A DNA stretch of 64,000 nt, taken from NCBI GenBank assembly GCA_016235815.1, contig JACRIM010000056.1, forward strand, positions 20,907-84,906. The letters are read 5' to 3'. Below are positions 50,515 through 59,625 of the stretch, one piece after another. The DNA is from Planctomycetota bacterium (GTDB taxonomy: Bacteria > Planctomycetota > Phycisphaerae > UBA1845 > UTPLA1). The notes below the pieces were generated by a model that saw only the letters and a list, made by a program, of their open reading frames with translations, made no database searches and was not told where the DNA came from. A program made the position numbers and the translations under genes. Position 1 is the first letter of the stretch; each line of letters begins with the position of its first letter.

Positions 50515-51828
50515 TTAGACGCTGCCGGAGCCGACGACCCAGAAGCGGTTTTTCCCTGCCTGCTTGGCCGACAGGAGCGCGGCATCGGCCGCCTCGATGA
50601 GTTGCTCGGTCGATTGGGCCTGCCATGGGAAGTGGGCAAGCCCGCCGCTGATGGTCAGATGGCCGACGGCTTCAGGCCCAAGCCGCGGGAATGCGTGCTT
50701 GCGGAGCGCCTCGCGAAATCGTTGCAGGACCGTGACGATGCCTTCGGGGTGCTGCGACCCGGCCACACGCGGCCCTTCGGGGCTCCAGAACACGACGACA
50801 AACTCATCGCCGCCATACCGGGCCACCATGTCGCCTTTGCGGCAACAATTCACGAAGAGCTGGCCAACATCGCGGAGGATTTCATCCCCGGCGTCATGGC
50901 CATAGGTGTCGTTGTAGCGTTTGAAATCGTCAATGTCGAAGACAAGCGCCGTGACGGTTGACCGGCTGTCGCGCGCGTCGGCGAGCGACCGATTAAGAAA
51001 ATCAAGCAGTTGTCGGCGATTCGGCAAACCGGTGAGATCATCGGTGTTGGACAGTCGTCGCCATGTTTCCGAACGGCGCCCGGCATCGTGCATCCGCGCG
51101 AACAATACGGCGTAATGCCGAAGTTTGGCCGTGTCCTCATGCGAGTATCCGCCTGAGCGGCGCGGCCCGACGCGAATTTGCCCGATGCGTTCGTCGCCGA
51201 GAACAATCGGCTCGACCAATATGCCGTCAAACGTTCCCGCGTCGTTAGGCGTGATGGCGGCGTGCCCTGTCCGGCCCGACAGCGCCACGGTCGCGCTCTC
51301 TGCATTCAACGCCGTGCAAATCAATGAGGCCATCGCATCCAAAACGGCAGGAGAGCCTTCCGCGAGCATCGGCAAAACATCCGCGAGCCGGGCGATTTCT
51401 TCGACTGAAGGAACCGGCGCCACCACCGGCGCATCGGTCCACCGCCGTTGAGTTCGACGCGAGGGGATGCGCAACGAACGTTCCAAATCAACGGAATCGG
51501 GCGGGAAAATAATGTAATCATCGGCGCCATGCCCGAGCAGTCGTCGCCCGACTTGTTCATAGGCAGGTTCGCAGCAAAACACGACGGGAATCTCTCCCGC
51601 GACGGACTTCATCGCCGCAAGCGCGGCCTCGAGTTTGCGACACGCAGGGTCGTGGCCCACCAGTACGGCACGAGTCGGGCTGCGTGGAATCTCCGCAACG
51701 GCTTCCAAATAGGAATGAACGCCGTCAATTCGTTGGGGAGCGAAGCAATCGGCCACGACGGGACCGAGTCGCTGCAAATCAGCAACGACCAACAGGCGGC
51801 TTTCGATGGGCGAGGCGGCGGGAGTCAC
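50515..51828 (-). CDS. Diguanylate cyclase (GGDEF) with receiver-like and GAF-like N-terminus
   Basis: 437 residues. Residues 1-125 look like a receiver-type fold (LLVVADLQRLGPVVADCF, LLGHGADDYIIFPPDSVDLE) without a clear phospho-Asp. Residues about 145-245 look GAF-like. The GGDEF domain has LTGLPNRRQLLDFLNR, FDIDDFKRYNDTYGHDAGDE and the intact active site GGDEF at 339-343. An RxxD inhibitory site (Arg330-Asp333) stands five residues before it, so product inhibition by cyclic di-GMP is expected. Its start overlaps the stop of the upstream gene (ATGA). Confidence 0.92.
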   Translation of the reverse strand: MTPAASPIESRLLVVADLQRLGPVVADCFAPQRIDGVHSYLEAVAEIPRSPTRAVLVGHDPACRKLEAALAAMKSVAGEIPVVFCCEPAYEQVGRRLLGHGADDYIIFPPDSVDLERSLRIPSRRTQRRWTDAPVVAPVPSVEEIARLADVLPMLAEGSPAVLDAMASLICTALNAESATVALSGRTGHAAITPNDAGTFDGILVEPIVLGDERIGQIRVGPRRSGGYSHEDTAKLRHYAVLFARMHDAGRRSETWRRLSNTDDLTGLPNRRQLLDFLNRSLADARDSRSTVTALVFDIDDFKRYNDTYGHDAGDEILRDVGQLFVNCCRKGDMVARYGGDEFVVVFWSPEGPRVAGSQHPEGIVTVLQRFREALRKHAFPRLGPEAVGHLTISGGLAHFPWQAQSTEQLIEAADAALLSAKQAGKNRFWVVGSGSV

Positions 51829-52493
51829 GGCTGCGTCCTCTCGTCTTCGGTTCCCTCGTCCAGAAGCGTCTCAAGCTCTTCGGGCGTCAGATTTGCGGCC
51901 TGCGGTGAAGGTCCTGTTCTCGAACCGGGTGGTGTACGGCTGGGCGGTCGACGGGCCGGCGCTCCTTCGGCATTCTCTGCCATTCGATTGCGCACCGCGT
52001 CGTGCAGCGAAACTTCTCCCTCAATTGTTTCGAGCGAGTCGGTCGAGAGCGGTCTCCGAGGTTGATCAATCTCAGGTGCGACCGGGTCACGGACGATGGC
52101 GTTCATCGGCGGTGGGGCGGATTCAACGATGGCGCCACTTGAAGCCGACGCCGCCTCGATAATGGAGGCAATCTCAATGGTCGGCAGGTCGGGCCGGCCA
52201 AGCCGCACCAGCGCCTGCGATGTGCCATTCAGCCAGGGTATGTCGATCGTGACCTCTGGAAAGTATCGCGGGGCCAGTTGATGAAACGACAGTTCGACGG
52301 TGTCGAGGCTTCGCACATCAAGCAGAACACGACTGAATCGCTCGCCGATTGAGATTCTGGCCATGGCGGAATAGACGTCCGCCACCAGTTCCACCCGCGC
52401 CCCGGACTCCACCAGCGGGTTCATCGCCTCGCGCAAAGAATCCGCGCGGGCATCGGAAACGAGCAAGAACAAAGGTTGGGCCGTTGGGCGCAT
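51825..52493 (-). CDS. Receiver-like protein coupled to the diguanylate cyclase
   Basis: 222 residues from the ATG at 52493. The first 115 residues look like a response-regulator-type fold (LFLLVSDARADSLREAMNPL, FSRVLLDVRSLDTVELSFHQ), with Asp in the LLDVR strand as the only phosphorylation candidate. The remainder is disordered, Pro-rich and acidic (NLTPEELETLLDEGTEDE). The overlap with the cyclase gene suggests the two proteins act together, perhaps as an input subunit. The family is uncertain. Confidence 0.6.
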   Translation of the reverse strand: MRPTAQPLFLLVSDARADSLREAMNPLVESGARVELVADVYSAMARISIGERFSRVLLDVRSLDTVELSFHQLAPRYFPEVTIDIPWLNGTSQALVRLGRPDLPTIEIASIIEAASASSGAIVESAPPPMNAIVRDPVAPEIDQPRRPLSTDSLETIEGEVSLHDAVRNRMAENAEGAPARRPPSRTPPGSRTGPSPQAANLTPEELETLLDEGTEDERTQP

Positions 52494-52626
52494 GGCGACT
52501 CGCACCGTGCTCGGGTGGGTTCGGCCGAGCAGCTAAAATGGGACGCTGTGGGAGTTCCCCGCTCTCGATGGAGTCTACGGAGCCTAGATTTTCAAGTCAA
52601 AGCGTGACTTTGGCCGCAGTATACCG

Positions 52627-54141
52627 ATGAAACAGTTGAGCATTCCCACCCGTCACGTATCATCCATCCATATGATTCTCAGACCGAACATTCGGACGTA
52701 CCTCGTCGCCCTCGGGTTCGTCGTTGCCATCCTCTCCGGCACGGCCCTGGCGCGCGGCCCGGCGGCATCGCGCGGCGACAGCCTCCAGACTCAACTGGAG
52801 AAGATCCTCACCAGCCACGGCCAGCCCAAGGCCCGTGTCGGCGGCCGCGTGGTGGAGCTGCCCAGCGGCAAGGTTCTGTTCGACCTCGACGGCGAACGAC
52901 CGATGGTCCCCGCGAGCAACATGAAGCTCATCATTATGTGCGCCGCCCTCGATGCCCTCGGCAAGGACTATCAATACAAGACCACCCTCGCCACGCGCGG
53001 CAACGATCTGGTGGTCATCGGCGCGGGCGACCCGACCCTTGGCGACGAGCGCATCGCCGAAATACAGGGCAAACCCATCACCGAGGTTTTCCGCACATGG
53101 GCTGCCAAGCTCAAGGCCGCGGGCATCACCCAGATCAAAGGCAATCTCGTTATCGATGATTCCCTGTTTGACCGCCAATGGGTTCACCCCAGCTGGCCGC
53201 CGCCGCAGTTTCAGGCATGGTACGAGGCCCCGATCGGCGGGCTGAACTTCGCGTCCAATTGTCTCGATGTGCGCGTGCAGCCGACCAAGAAGGGCCAACC
53301 GCCTGAAGTCAGCTTCGTCCCGCCGAACGCGATGTTTGCCGTAAACAACAAATCCGTCACCGGCGCGAAGAGCACCGTTTCGGCATCGCGCACCCGCGAG
53401 GGCGACACCATCGTCGTCAGCGGCGTCGTCTCGCGCGAGTCCAAGCTCGGTCCAATCACGGTCCGGGACCCCGGGCTGTACTTCGGCCATGTCCTTAAGA
53501 CCGTCCTCGCGGCAAACGGCATTCGGGTCGAAGGCAAAGTCGTTCGTAACAGCGGGCGGCTCGATCCGGCGAAGTTGCCCGGCGATTGCAAACTCATCGA
53601 CACTTATCGCGCCCCGATCACCTGGGCCTTGGCCCGATGCGGCAAGCAAAGCCTTGGCATGATGGCCGAGGCGATCATCAAGCTGCTCGGTTCCAAGACC
53701 AGCGGCGTCGGTTCGTGGGATAGCGGTCGTGCCGCCGTGAAGGCATTCCTCAAGAAGGCCGGCGTTCCCGCGGATCAAGTGACCATCGACGATGGCAGCG
53801 GCCTCTCGCGGAACAACCGCCTCTCGCCCGCCGCGACGACCATGGTCTTGCACCACATGTTCAATTCTCCCGGCGGGCAGTTCGAGGCATTGCTCGATTG
53901 CCTCTCGCACGCCGGGATCGACGGCACGCTGGAGAAGCGAATGAAATTCCCCGAGACCAAGGGACGCGTCTTTGCCAAGACCGGGTACATCGATGGTGTC
54001 CGAACGCTGGCCGGCTATGTGCAGACGAAGTCCGGCAATTGGGTCGCGTTCGCCTTCTATTACAACCAGGCGGGAAGCACCAAGCCGCTCACGAATCTGC
54101 AGGATCAGGCCTGCCGAGTGCTTGCGACGCACGCCGACTGA
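52627..54141 (+). CDS. dacB: D-alanyl-D-alanine carboxypeptidase/endopeptidase, PBP4 (S13) type
   Basis: 504 residues. A signal or anchor (YLVALGFVVAILSGTALA) is followed by the S13 fold. SxxK is PASNMK (Ser97, Lys100) and KTG is AKTGYIDGV (451-453). The SxN motif, normally S-D-N or S-N-N, reads Ser342-Leu-Gly344 in CGKQSLGMMAE, so the Asn is replaced. The domain insert typical of PBP4 lies at about 130-310. It trims or cuts peptidoglycan peptides in the periplasm. An ATG at 52672 (MILRPN) is an alternative start. The opposite gene ends 1 bp after it. Confidence 0.88.
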   Translation: MKQLSIPTRHVSSIHMILRPNIRTYLVALGFVVAILSGTALARGPAASRGDSLQTQLEKILTSHGQPKARVGGRVVELPSGKVLFDLDGERPMVPASNMKLIIMCAALDALGKDYQYKTTLATRGNDLVVIGAGDPTLGDERIAEIQGKPITEVFRTWAAKLKAAGITQIKGNLVIDDSLFDRQWVHPSWPPPQFQAWYEAPIGGLNFASNCLDVRVQPTKKGQPPEVSFVPPNAMFAVNNKSVTGAKSTVSASRTREGDTIVVSGVVSRESKLGPITVRDPGLYFGHVLKTVLAANGIRVEGKVVRNSGRLDPAKLPGDCKLIDTYRAPITWALARCGKQSLGMMAEAIIKLLGSKTSGVGSWDSGRAAVKAFLKKAGVPADQVTIDDGSGLSRNNRLSPAATTMVLHHMFNSPGGQFEALLDCLSHAGIDGTLEKRMKFPETKGRVFAKTGYIDGVRTLAGYVQTKSGNWVAFAFYYNQAGSTKPLTNLQDQACRVLATHAD

Positions 54142-54142
54142 T

Positions 54143-55780
54143 TCAGGGTCGGTGCCATTCGTCGCACTTCGGGCAAAGCGGCAATCCATCATTCCCCCCG
54201 GCGCGAATCGCTTGCATCGTCGCGCTCGCCCACAATTCGCCGAACGACTTCTCGCCAAGCGTGCCAATCGCCTGCCGCCCCGCAAAGTCCTGATCGCATG
54301 TCGTCATCCGGCCATCGGCGAGTATCATGGCCCGTGAAAAAGTCCGCCGACACGGTACACGCACCGGCGGCGCGACACTCGTGACCGCGCGTCGCTCGAC
54401 CTGCCCCGCGTGGTGGCTGTGCCCCGTGATCACTGCCATTCCCAGCTTGCCCTGCCACGCGTCGAAGAATGCCTCCATGTCGCCCATGTTTTCGTTGGCC
54501 TTTACGAAGGACGGCATGATCAGCGGGCGAACCTGTTGTCGTTGAATGCGCCGCTCGGCCCAGATGTTCATGCGGGCCGTTACGCTTTCAAACGCATCGA
54601 CACCCTGAACCCGCGCGTACGTCACCGCCGTCGCCGCGTCCAGCGTCACCTCCACCAAGTCCACCGGTGTACCGAAAATCGCTTCTTCAATTGCCTCGGC
54701 CTGTTTCGCATCGGTCGGCAGGATGCCGCACGTTCGCACTGCAATCGCTCCGACGGCCGGGCAGCGACGAAGCATCGTGCAGATTTCCGCGAATGCCGGA
54801 TGGCGCGTCGGCTCGCCGTGGCCCGCCAGAACGACGCGAACATCATCGAAATTTCCGAGCGAATCCAACACCCGCTGCACGACATCCGCACGAATCGGCG
54901 CCCGCGAACCAACCGCTGCGCCACGCGGCCGCAGCAGCGTACCGGCCAGCGGGTCCTCTGTGGTCAGCTCAATCTCGATCTCAGCGGGTATCTCTTCAAC
55001 GTGTGTTTGCTGCCGAGCCGTGAGCCATCGGCTGATCTGTCCCGCGTTCCACTCGTCTCCGCCCGCCGCGAATAGTTCATGCAATCGCTCCATGCTGCGC
55101 TGGGTGTCCGCCAACAGACGACCACTCGCCTCCATCACCTCCGAATCCGCGCGGAAGCACGCCTCGCGACCCGTCAAATCCGCGAAAGGACGATCCGGGT
55201 GATACGTCAGCAGAACGCCCGGTGGCTGCCCGCTTGGGGCGATTTCCGAAAGCAGCTCGCGCGTCAGCACGATTGCCGCCAAGCCCGGCGGTCCTGGCGC
55301 GAAGGTCATCTTCGCCGCGTCGATGTTCTTCGCCTGCAATTCGATCATCGCGTCGAGCATGGCGGGATCAATCACCACCGCCGCCGCCGGTACGGCCAGC
55401 ACCATGCCGGCCTGCTCGCGCGCCGCCAGAGTGGCCATCGCGTCGAGCCGCGCGTCCTCGTCGAAGACGGACAAGCATCCCGCGCCGCCGCGCCAACTGT
55501 CGATTCCCCACCAGCGCGACGCCCGCACGAGTTGCTCATACGGCGGCGCGCCGGCATTGTGCGGCTCCACCTTCATGGGCAGGCCCCACGTCATATCACG
55601 CAATTGTTCCGCTTGCGTAATCGGGCAGAGCAGATGCACGCTCGCCAAGCGCGACGCTCGCCCGACACGCTCAAGCGTGCGGCGAAGCACCGTTTTTCCC
55701 GCGAGTTCTTCCGCCAGTCGCGACCGAGTGCCCAGCGGCGAGCGATCGAGATCGACGTTGATCACCGCGATGCACTTCAT
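54143..55780 (-). CDS. Nucleotidyltransferase-like and radical SAM-like fusion lacking the iron-sulfur CxxxCxxC
   Basis: 545 residues. Residues 1-230 look like a sugar-nucleotide cytidylyltransferase-type domain (CIAVINVDLDRSPLG, LAGKTVLRRTLERVGRASRL). From 265 on the pattern follows radical SAM enzymes with a SPASM tail. EIELTTEDPLAGTLLRPRG occupies the place of the CxxxCxxC loop and has no Cys at all. The middle has RVVLAGHGEPTRHPAFAEIC and the tail has Cys477, Cys495, Cys536 and Cys539 (PCRRTF, TTCDQD, CPKCDE). It may bind a SPASM cluster but cannot bind the usual SAM cluster. It overlaps the Maf-type gene by 4 bp (ATGA), which points to flagellin or surface glycan modification. Confidence 0.6.
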   Translation of the reverse strand: MKCIAVINVDLDRSPLGTRSRLAEELAGKTVLRRTLERVGRASRLASVHLLCPITQAEQLRDMTWGLPMKVEPHNAGAPPYEQLVRASRWWGIDSWRGGAGCLSVFDEDARLDAMATLAAREQAGMVLAVPAAAVVIDPAMLDAMIELQAKNIDAAKMTFAPGPPGLAAIVLTRELLSEIAPSGQPPGVLLTYHPDRPFADLTGREACFRADSEVMEASGRLLADTQRSMERLHELFAAGGDEWNAGQISRWLTARQQTHVEEIPAEIEIELTTEDPLAGTLLRPRGAAVGSRAPIRADVVQRVLDSLGNFDDVRVVLAGHGEPTRHPAFAEICTMLRRCPAVGAIAVRTCGILPTDAKQAEAIEEAIFGTPVDLVEVTLDAATAVTYARVQGVDAFESVTARMNIWAERRIQRQQVRPLIMPSFVKANENMGDMEAFFDAWQGKLGMAVITGHSHHAGQVERRAVTSVAPPVRVPCRRTFSRAMILADGRMTTCDQDFAGRQAIGTLGEKSFGELWASATMQAIRAGGNDGLPLCPKCDEWHRP

Positions 55781-57708
55781 CGGGTCGCCTCCACCAGCCG
55801 GTCGAATCGCCCCAGTGATTCCTCAAGAATGGTCCGCAGCAACGTGCAACCGTCGAGCAGCGAATTCATGAACTGCTCGTCGCGCTTGAGTTGTCGCTTG
55901 GCCCGGTCGACGTCGTCCAACTCCTCGCCGGCCAGCTTTCGATCCGCCGCGAAACGCTGCAACTCGCCCATCTGAGAGACATCCCGCACCATCGTGAAGA
56001 TGAGGTCGTGCTGTTTGACCAGCGTGCGAAGTTCATCCATGCGAACCAGCCGCTTATTGAAGCGGGCTGGGTCGCCGGTCAGGCTGCGAAGATGTTTGAT
56101 GAGAGTCAGTGTCTCTTCGCACAGCGAACGGAAGTCGCCGAGCATTCGCAGTCGTTCGACCAGTGCCGCCCGGCCGGCCTTCAGTCGATCCGCCGATTCC
56201 CACGGCTTTCGCAGATAATCGAATCGCTCCGGCTCGATCGGCCGCCCGCAGAAAGCCTTCGCCGCGTCCGCCAGCGTCATGACCTCTGCCCCAAGTTTGC
56301 GCACACCGCCCTCAGTGGCATCAATAATCCGCTGCGAACTCCGGGCGAAGTCGCGCTCGAACTGCTCGCGATAGGTGAACATCTGATCGTCGGTGTAAAT
56401 CTCGCGATCCAAATGATCGACCGCCTTGCGCAGGATTGTGCGATTGCGAACAATTCGCTCCCATTCTTTCATCTCGATCGTGCAATAGCGCCCGCACTCC
56501 GCCTGCCACGCGCGATGAATCGCCACGCCCGGCGAATAATACACATGCCCCGTGAATCCCAAATCCTGCCCGATGAAGACGATCGGCTCGCAGCCCAGCC
56601 ACTGAGCGAGATAGAACGCCAGGTGCATCACCGTCGCCCCGGCCTCCATCGGGGTGCGCTGCGCCAAATCTTCGCCCACGCAGCGATGGGCGAACTCATT
56701 GTCCAACAGGATCACCCGCCGCGGCCGCTTTGCATCCGGCCCGCGAAACGCATCGACCACATGCCACGTCGCCTTCGGCTCGGCCACCAGCACGACCTCG
56801 TCAGGAATCTCCACCCCCTCGAAGAAGTGCCGCGACATCTCGTTGAAATCCAACGAGGTCACAAAATGCGGCACAATCCCACGCGCCAGCAGCGGCTTGA
56901 GCGTAGTCTGCGCCGCGATGATGACCGCCCGATCGCGCAATTCCCGAAGCTGGTCGATGTTCTTCGCCAGCGACGGACCTGCCGCCACAAGAATCGCCGG
57001 ATACCCAGCGAACCGCCCGCGCAGGATGTCAGCCGGCGGCGTTGCAAGGTACGCCGGCAGGTTGTTGGCGATGTTGCGGCAGGTGATTCCCGCGTTTCGC
57101 ACCAGCGTGACCAGCGACATCTTCGCGAACGCCGCGTAATCCGTCAGCGTCTGCCGGAACTCGGCCTGCCACGGCGCCCCATGATCGCGATAGACCGGCG
57201 GCACTGCGAAGCGCGTGCCGAGCATGAGAATCGTCGAGTGCCGCTGCAGACGTTCGTGCAGTTCGCCTTTGTCGAGACTGGTGAAAATCTCCACGCGGCC
57301 GGTCGCCAGTTCCTTTGACAGGTCCACGTTTTCCATCGCCGTCTTGATGGTGACGAGATCCGGCTCTCCGACCAGCACGGTCGTTTCCTCGCCGAAGGTT
57401 TCGATCAGCGCCTTGAGGTGATAGCCCAGCCCAAGTCCGCTGAGGATGATGCACGACGTGTCGGCCGTTTCGAGGCTTTTGCAGAAATCGGCCGCCTCGC
57501 GGACCGGGTCGTATCGACTGTGCAGAAAGACCGCCCGGCCGTCATCGGTGTTGACGCTCGCGGTCACCGGCCCCGACTTTGAAGGTTGCACCACGAGCGA
57601 CGCATCGATCGGCAGATCGTCAATCTTCTGTGCAAGATGCGGATCACGCCGCCAGAGCTGCGCCATGTTGGCAAGAAAGGTCTTGTTGACGGTGGCAACA
57701 GTCGTCAC
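55777..57708 (-). CDS. Motility-associated (Maf) glycosyltransferase-family protein, DUF115
   Basis: 643 residues. The central MAF_flag10/DUF115 domain is clear: PAILVAAGPSLAKNIDQLRE, ALLARGIVPHFVTSLDFNE-like, EAGATVMHLAFYLAQWLGCE and IVFIGQDLGFTGHVYYSPGV. The N-terminal part has LSGLGLGYHLKALIETFGEE. Maf proteins transfer nonulosonic acids (pseudaminic or legionaminic) to flagellin. The gene downstream carries a cytidylyltransferase-like domain, as would be needed to activate such sugars. No flagellin gene is in the window. Confidence 0.85.
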   Translation of the reverse strand: MTTVATVNKTFLANMAQLWRRDPHLAQKIDDLPIDASLVVQPSKSGPVTASVNTDDGRAVFLHSRYDPVREAADFCKSLETADTSCIILSGLGLGYHLKALIETFGEETTVLVGEPDLVTIKTAMENVDLSKELATGRVEIFTSLDKGELHERLQRHSTILMLGTRFAVPPVYRDHGAPWQAEFRQTLTDYAAFAKMSLVTLVRNAGITCRNIANNLPAYLATPPADILRGRFAGYPAILVAAGPSLAKNIDQLRELRDRAVIIAAQTTLKPLLARGIVPHFVTSLDFNEMSRHFFEGVEIPDEVVLVAEPKATWHVVDAFRGPDAKRPRRVILLDNEFAHRCVGEDLAQRTPMEAGATVMHLAFYLAQWLGCEPIVFIGQDLGFTGHVYYSPGVAIHRAWQAECGRYCTIEMKEWERIVRNRTILRKAVDHLDREIYTDDQMFTYREQFERDFARSSQRIIDATEGGVRKLGAEVMTLADAAKAFCGRPIEPERFDYLRKPWESADRLKAGRAALVERLRMLGDFRSLCEETLTLIKHLRSLTGDPARFNKRLVRMDELRTLVKQHDLIFTMVRDVSQMGELQRFAADRKLAGEELDDVDRAKRQLKRDEQFMNSLLDGCTLLRTILEESLGRFDRLVEATR

Positions 57709-57747
57709 GCGGGCATTCTAACGACTTCGTTTGGATGGGTTACCAGT

Positions 57748-58596
57748 CTACCGCAACAAAGCGACAACAACCGCCACCACGCCGACCATCGCCGCGAAGG
57801 CCGATGCGATCAGTGTCAGGTTGCTCTTCGTCTCGGCGCGGGTGGCCTGTGCAGTGAGCTGCTCGCGAAGGGTCTGGTACCGGGCATCCGGGGCGTCGGC
57901 CAGCATCTCCACCCATGCGGCGTTGGCCTTGACCGTCTCGGTCGCCCGGCCGACGAGGTCGTGCAGCAGATTGAGCGATTCCGCCATTTGCCGCTGGTTC
58001 GCCGCAAGCTCGGCCTCGGTCTGGCGACAGCCATTCAGGCCGTCGCGGATTTCGTTCACCAGAGCCCGGATGTGCTCCGACTCGCGAACGAGGCTGGTGA
58101 TCGCCTCCGCCGTGGCATCGGTGCGGGCCTTCATCAAATCCAGCCGGTGATCGACGCGCGACAGCGTCTGGCGATGCTCCGCCGTCAGTTCCGGCAATGT
58201 GGCAAGGATCCCCGACAGATTCTGGGCCGGCTCGGTCTTGGCCTTGATCCGCTCGACGAGCAGGGGCAGCTCCGCTCGTTCGGCCGCGCGGTCGATGGCC
58301 ATGGCCTGTTCGGCTTGGGCAATGCCGTCGCCTTCAGGGTCGGGCTCGACATTCGACGGCAGGGGGGAGGTCTGTGCCTGCGTCTCGATGGATTCGATCA
58401 GGCTGCTGACGCGCTGTTGCAACTGGTTGAACGCATTATCCCACGTGGAGACGCCGGGGCGGATGGCCTCGCGGCGGTCGGTCGGCGGTGTGGAGACAGG
58501 CTCCGTCGCGTCCAGAATTCGTGGGATGCCGGTCGGCGCATCGGGCGTCGACTCGGAGACGGGGGCATCGGTTGGCAACTCGCCGGGCGTCGGCAT
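57748..58596 (-). CDS. Coiled-coil protein with C-terminal membrane anchor
   Basis: 282 residues. An acidic-Pro N-terminus (1-50) is followed by long heptad-rich helices (FNQLQQRVSSLIESIETQAQ, IRALVNEIRDGLNGCRQTEA, ELAANQRQMAESLNLLHDLV). One membrane segment lies at the very end (LIASAFAAMVGVVAVVVALL). It has no catalytic motif. It precedes the Maf gene on the same strand by 39 bp and might anchor or scaffold envelope proteins. Family not recognised. Confidence 0.65.
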   Translation of the reverse strand: MPTPGELPTDAPVSESTPDAPTGIPRILDATEPVSTPPTDRREAIRPGVSTWDNAFNQLQQRVSSLIESIETQAQTSPLPSNVEPDPEGDGIAQAEQAMAIDRAAERAELPLLVERIKAKTEPAQNLSGILATLPELTAEHRQTLSRVDHRLDLMKARTDATAEAITSLVRESEHIRALVNEIRDGLNGCRQTEAELAANQRQMAESLNLLHDLVGRATETVKANAAWVEMLADAPDARYQTLREQLTAQATRAETKSNLTLIASAFAAMVGVVAVVVALLR

Positions 58597-58675
58597 GGGG
58601 TCATGCTATGATTGTCGGCTCGCGGCGTCAACGAAAATCGAGCCGCCGACTTCGCACCGGGAGAGCGCTGCACCG

Positions 58676-58990
58676 ATGAACAATTCGACCCGCATCGACC
58701 AATTGAAAAAGCTGCTGATCGCCGAGCCGAACGACGCCTTCCTGAACTTCGGGCTGGCAATGGAACTGGCCAAGTGCCGGGAGTTTGACGCGAGCCTGGC
58801 CTGCTTCGCCCGGGTGCTGGAGGTCGACCCGAACTACGTCGCCGCCCATTTTCACAAGGCCAAGACCCTGGTCACGATGGGCGACGTCGAAGCCGCCAAG
58901 CGCGAACTCGCCGCGGGCATCGAACACGCCGGCAAGATCGGCGAACTGCACGCCAAGGGCGAGATGGAGGAGATGCTGGCGACGCTGTAA
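58676..58990 (+). CDS. Small TPR protein
   Basis: 104 residues from the ATG at 58676, which follows GGGAGAG. Two to three TPR helices are visible: DAFLNFGLAMELAKCREFDA, then SLACFARVLEVDPNYVAAHF and HKAKTLVTMGDVEAAKREL. Such proteins mediate protein contacts. It is divergent from the coiled-coil gene with an 80-bp gap. Similar short TPR proteins are widespread in planctomycetes; no partner is known. Confidence 0.78.
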   Translation: MNNSTRIDQLKKLLIAEPNDAFLNFGLAMELAKCREFDASLACFARVLEVDPNYVAAHFHKAKTLVTMGDVEAAKRELAAGIEHAGKIGELHAKGEMEEMLATL

Positions 58991-59099
58991 GGCGCGCCAA
59001 GGCCGGCGAATGCTTGTTCGCAGAGTTGGGATTCGAAAGGTCCGACGCGGATGCCGGAAAGAGATGAATGGCCCAATTCTCCAGGTGAGACTAAGTCAT

Positions 59100-59555
59100 A
59101 TGGTAATGCGAAGCGCACAGACTTTGGCAACTTCGATTCTCTGCACGCTTTCAGGTGCATGTATCCAGATAGCTGAAGTAGCGGTTGTGCACAATGGATC
59201 GTCTGAAACGATCATGGTTACTTCATCGGAATCCGCGAAGGCTGTGACGATTGCAAGCGGCCGTGCAAAGGAAATTGTGTTTGACACTGCCACTCTGGAT
59301 ATTGAGACAAGCGATAATCGGGTCTGGGAGTTCACAGAGTTGAATCAACTTGGCCAAACGGGGAAATCTGTTCTTGAGGGCGATCCGGTAATCTTGGAGT
59401 TACTACGTGGCGTGCATAAGCGCAAACGCAATTTCTTTTTTTCAGACGGAGTAATGTTGTATCGGTTGCTGCCGGGCCAAAAGCGGCCTTCAGTAGATGA
59501 CACACAACCCGAAGGGTTTCCAAAGCGCGGGCTAATTAAGACACCATCTCAATAG
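59100..59555 (+). CDS. Small predicted exported or lipoprotein, AT-rich for the region
   Basis: 151 residues from the ATG at 59100; 59064 and 59106 are alternatives. A signal peptide (LATSILCTLSGAC) ends in a Cys that may be lipidated. The rest has short strands (HNGSSETIMVTSSESAKAVT, then IASGRAKEIVFDTATLDIET). No family is recognised. It is more AT-rich than its neighbours and, like the gene at 26209, looks acquired. No homology between these two genes can be seen by eye. Confidence 0.5.
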   Translation: MVMRSAQTLATSILCTLSGACIQIAEVAVVHNGSSETIMVTSSESAKAVTIASGRAKEIVFDTATLDIETSDNRVWEFTELNQLGQTGKSVLEGDPVILELLRGVHKRKRNFFFSDGVMLYRLLPGQKRPSVDDTQPEGFPKRGLIKTPSQ

Positions 59556-59601
59556 CGAAACGGTCAGCATTTCATTTTTGTTCGAGTGGGGTGGCCGTTC
59601 T

Positions 59602-59625
59602 GGTGCGAGATTCCCACCTCGTACC
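59602..59625. repeat. Imperfect palindrome related to the repeat in the phage-like gene
   Basis: GGTGCGAG, eight bases ATTCCCAC, then CTCGTACC. It has the same 24-bp length and arms as the perfect hairpin at 8715-8738, with one change in the right arm. More GTACCCAC / GTACGGG pieces follow up to about 59660. Confidence 0.6.
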
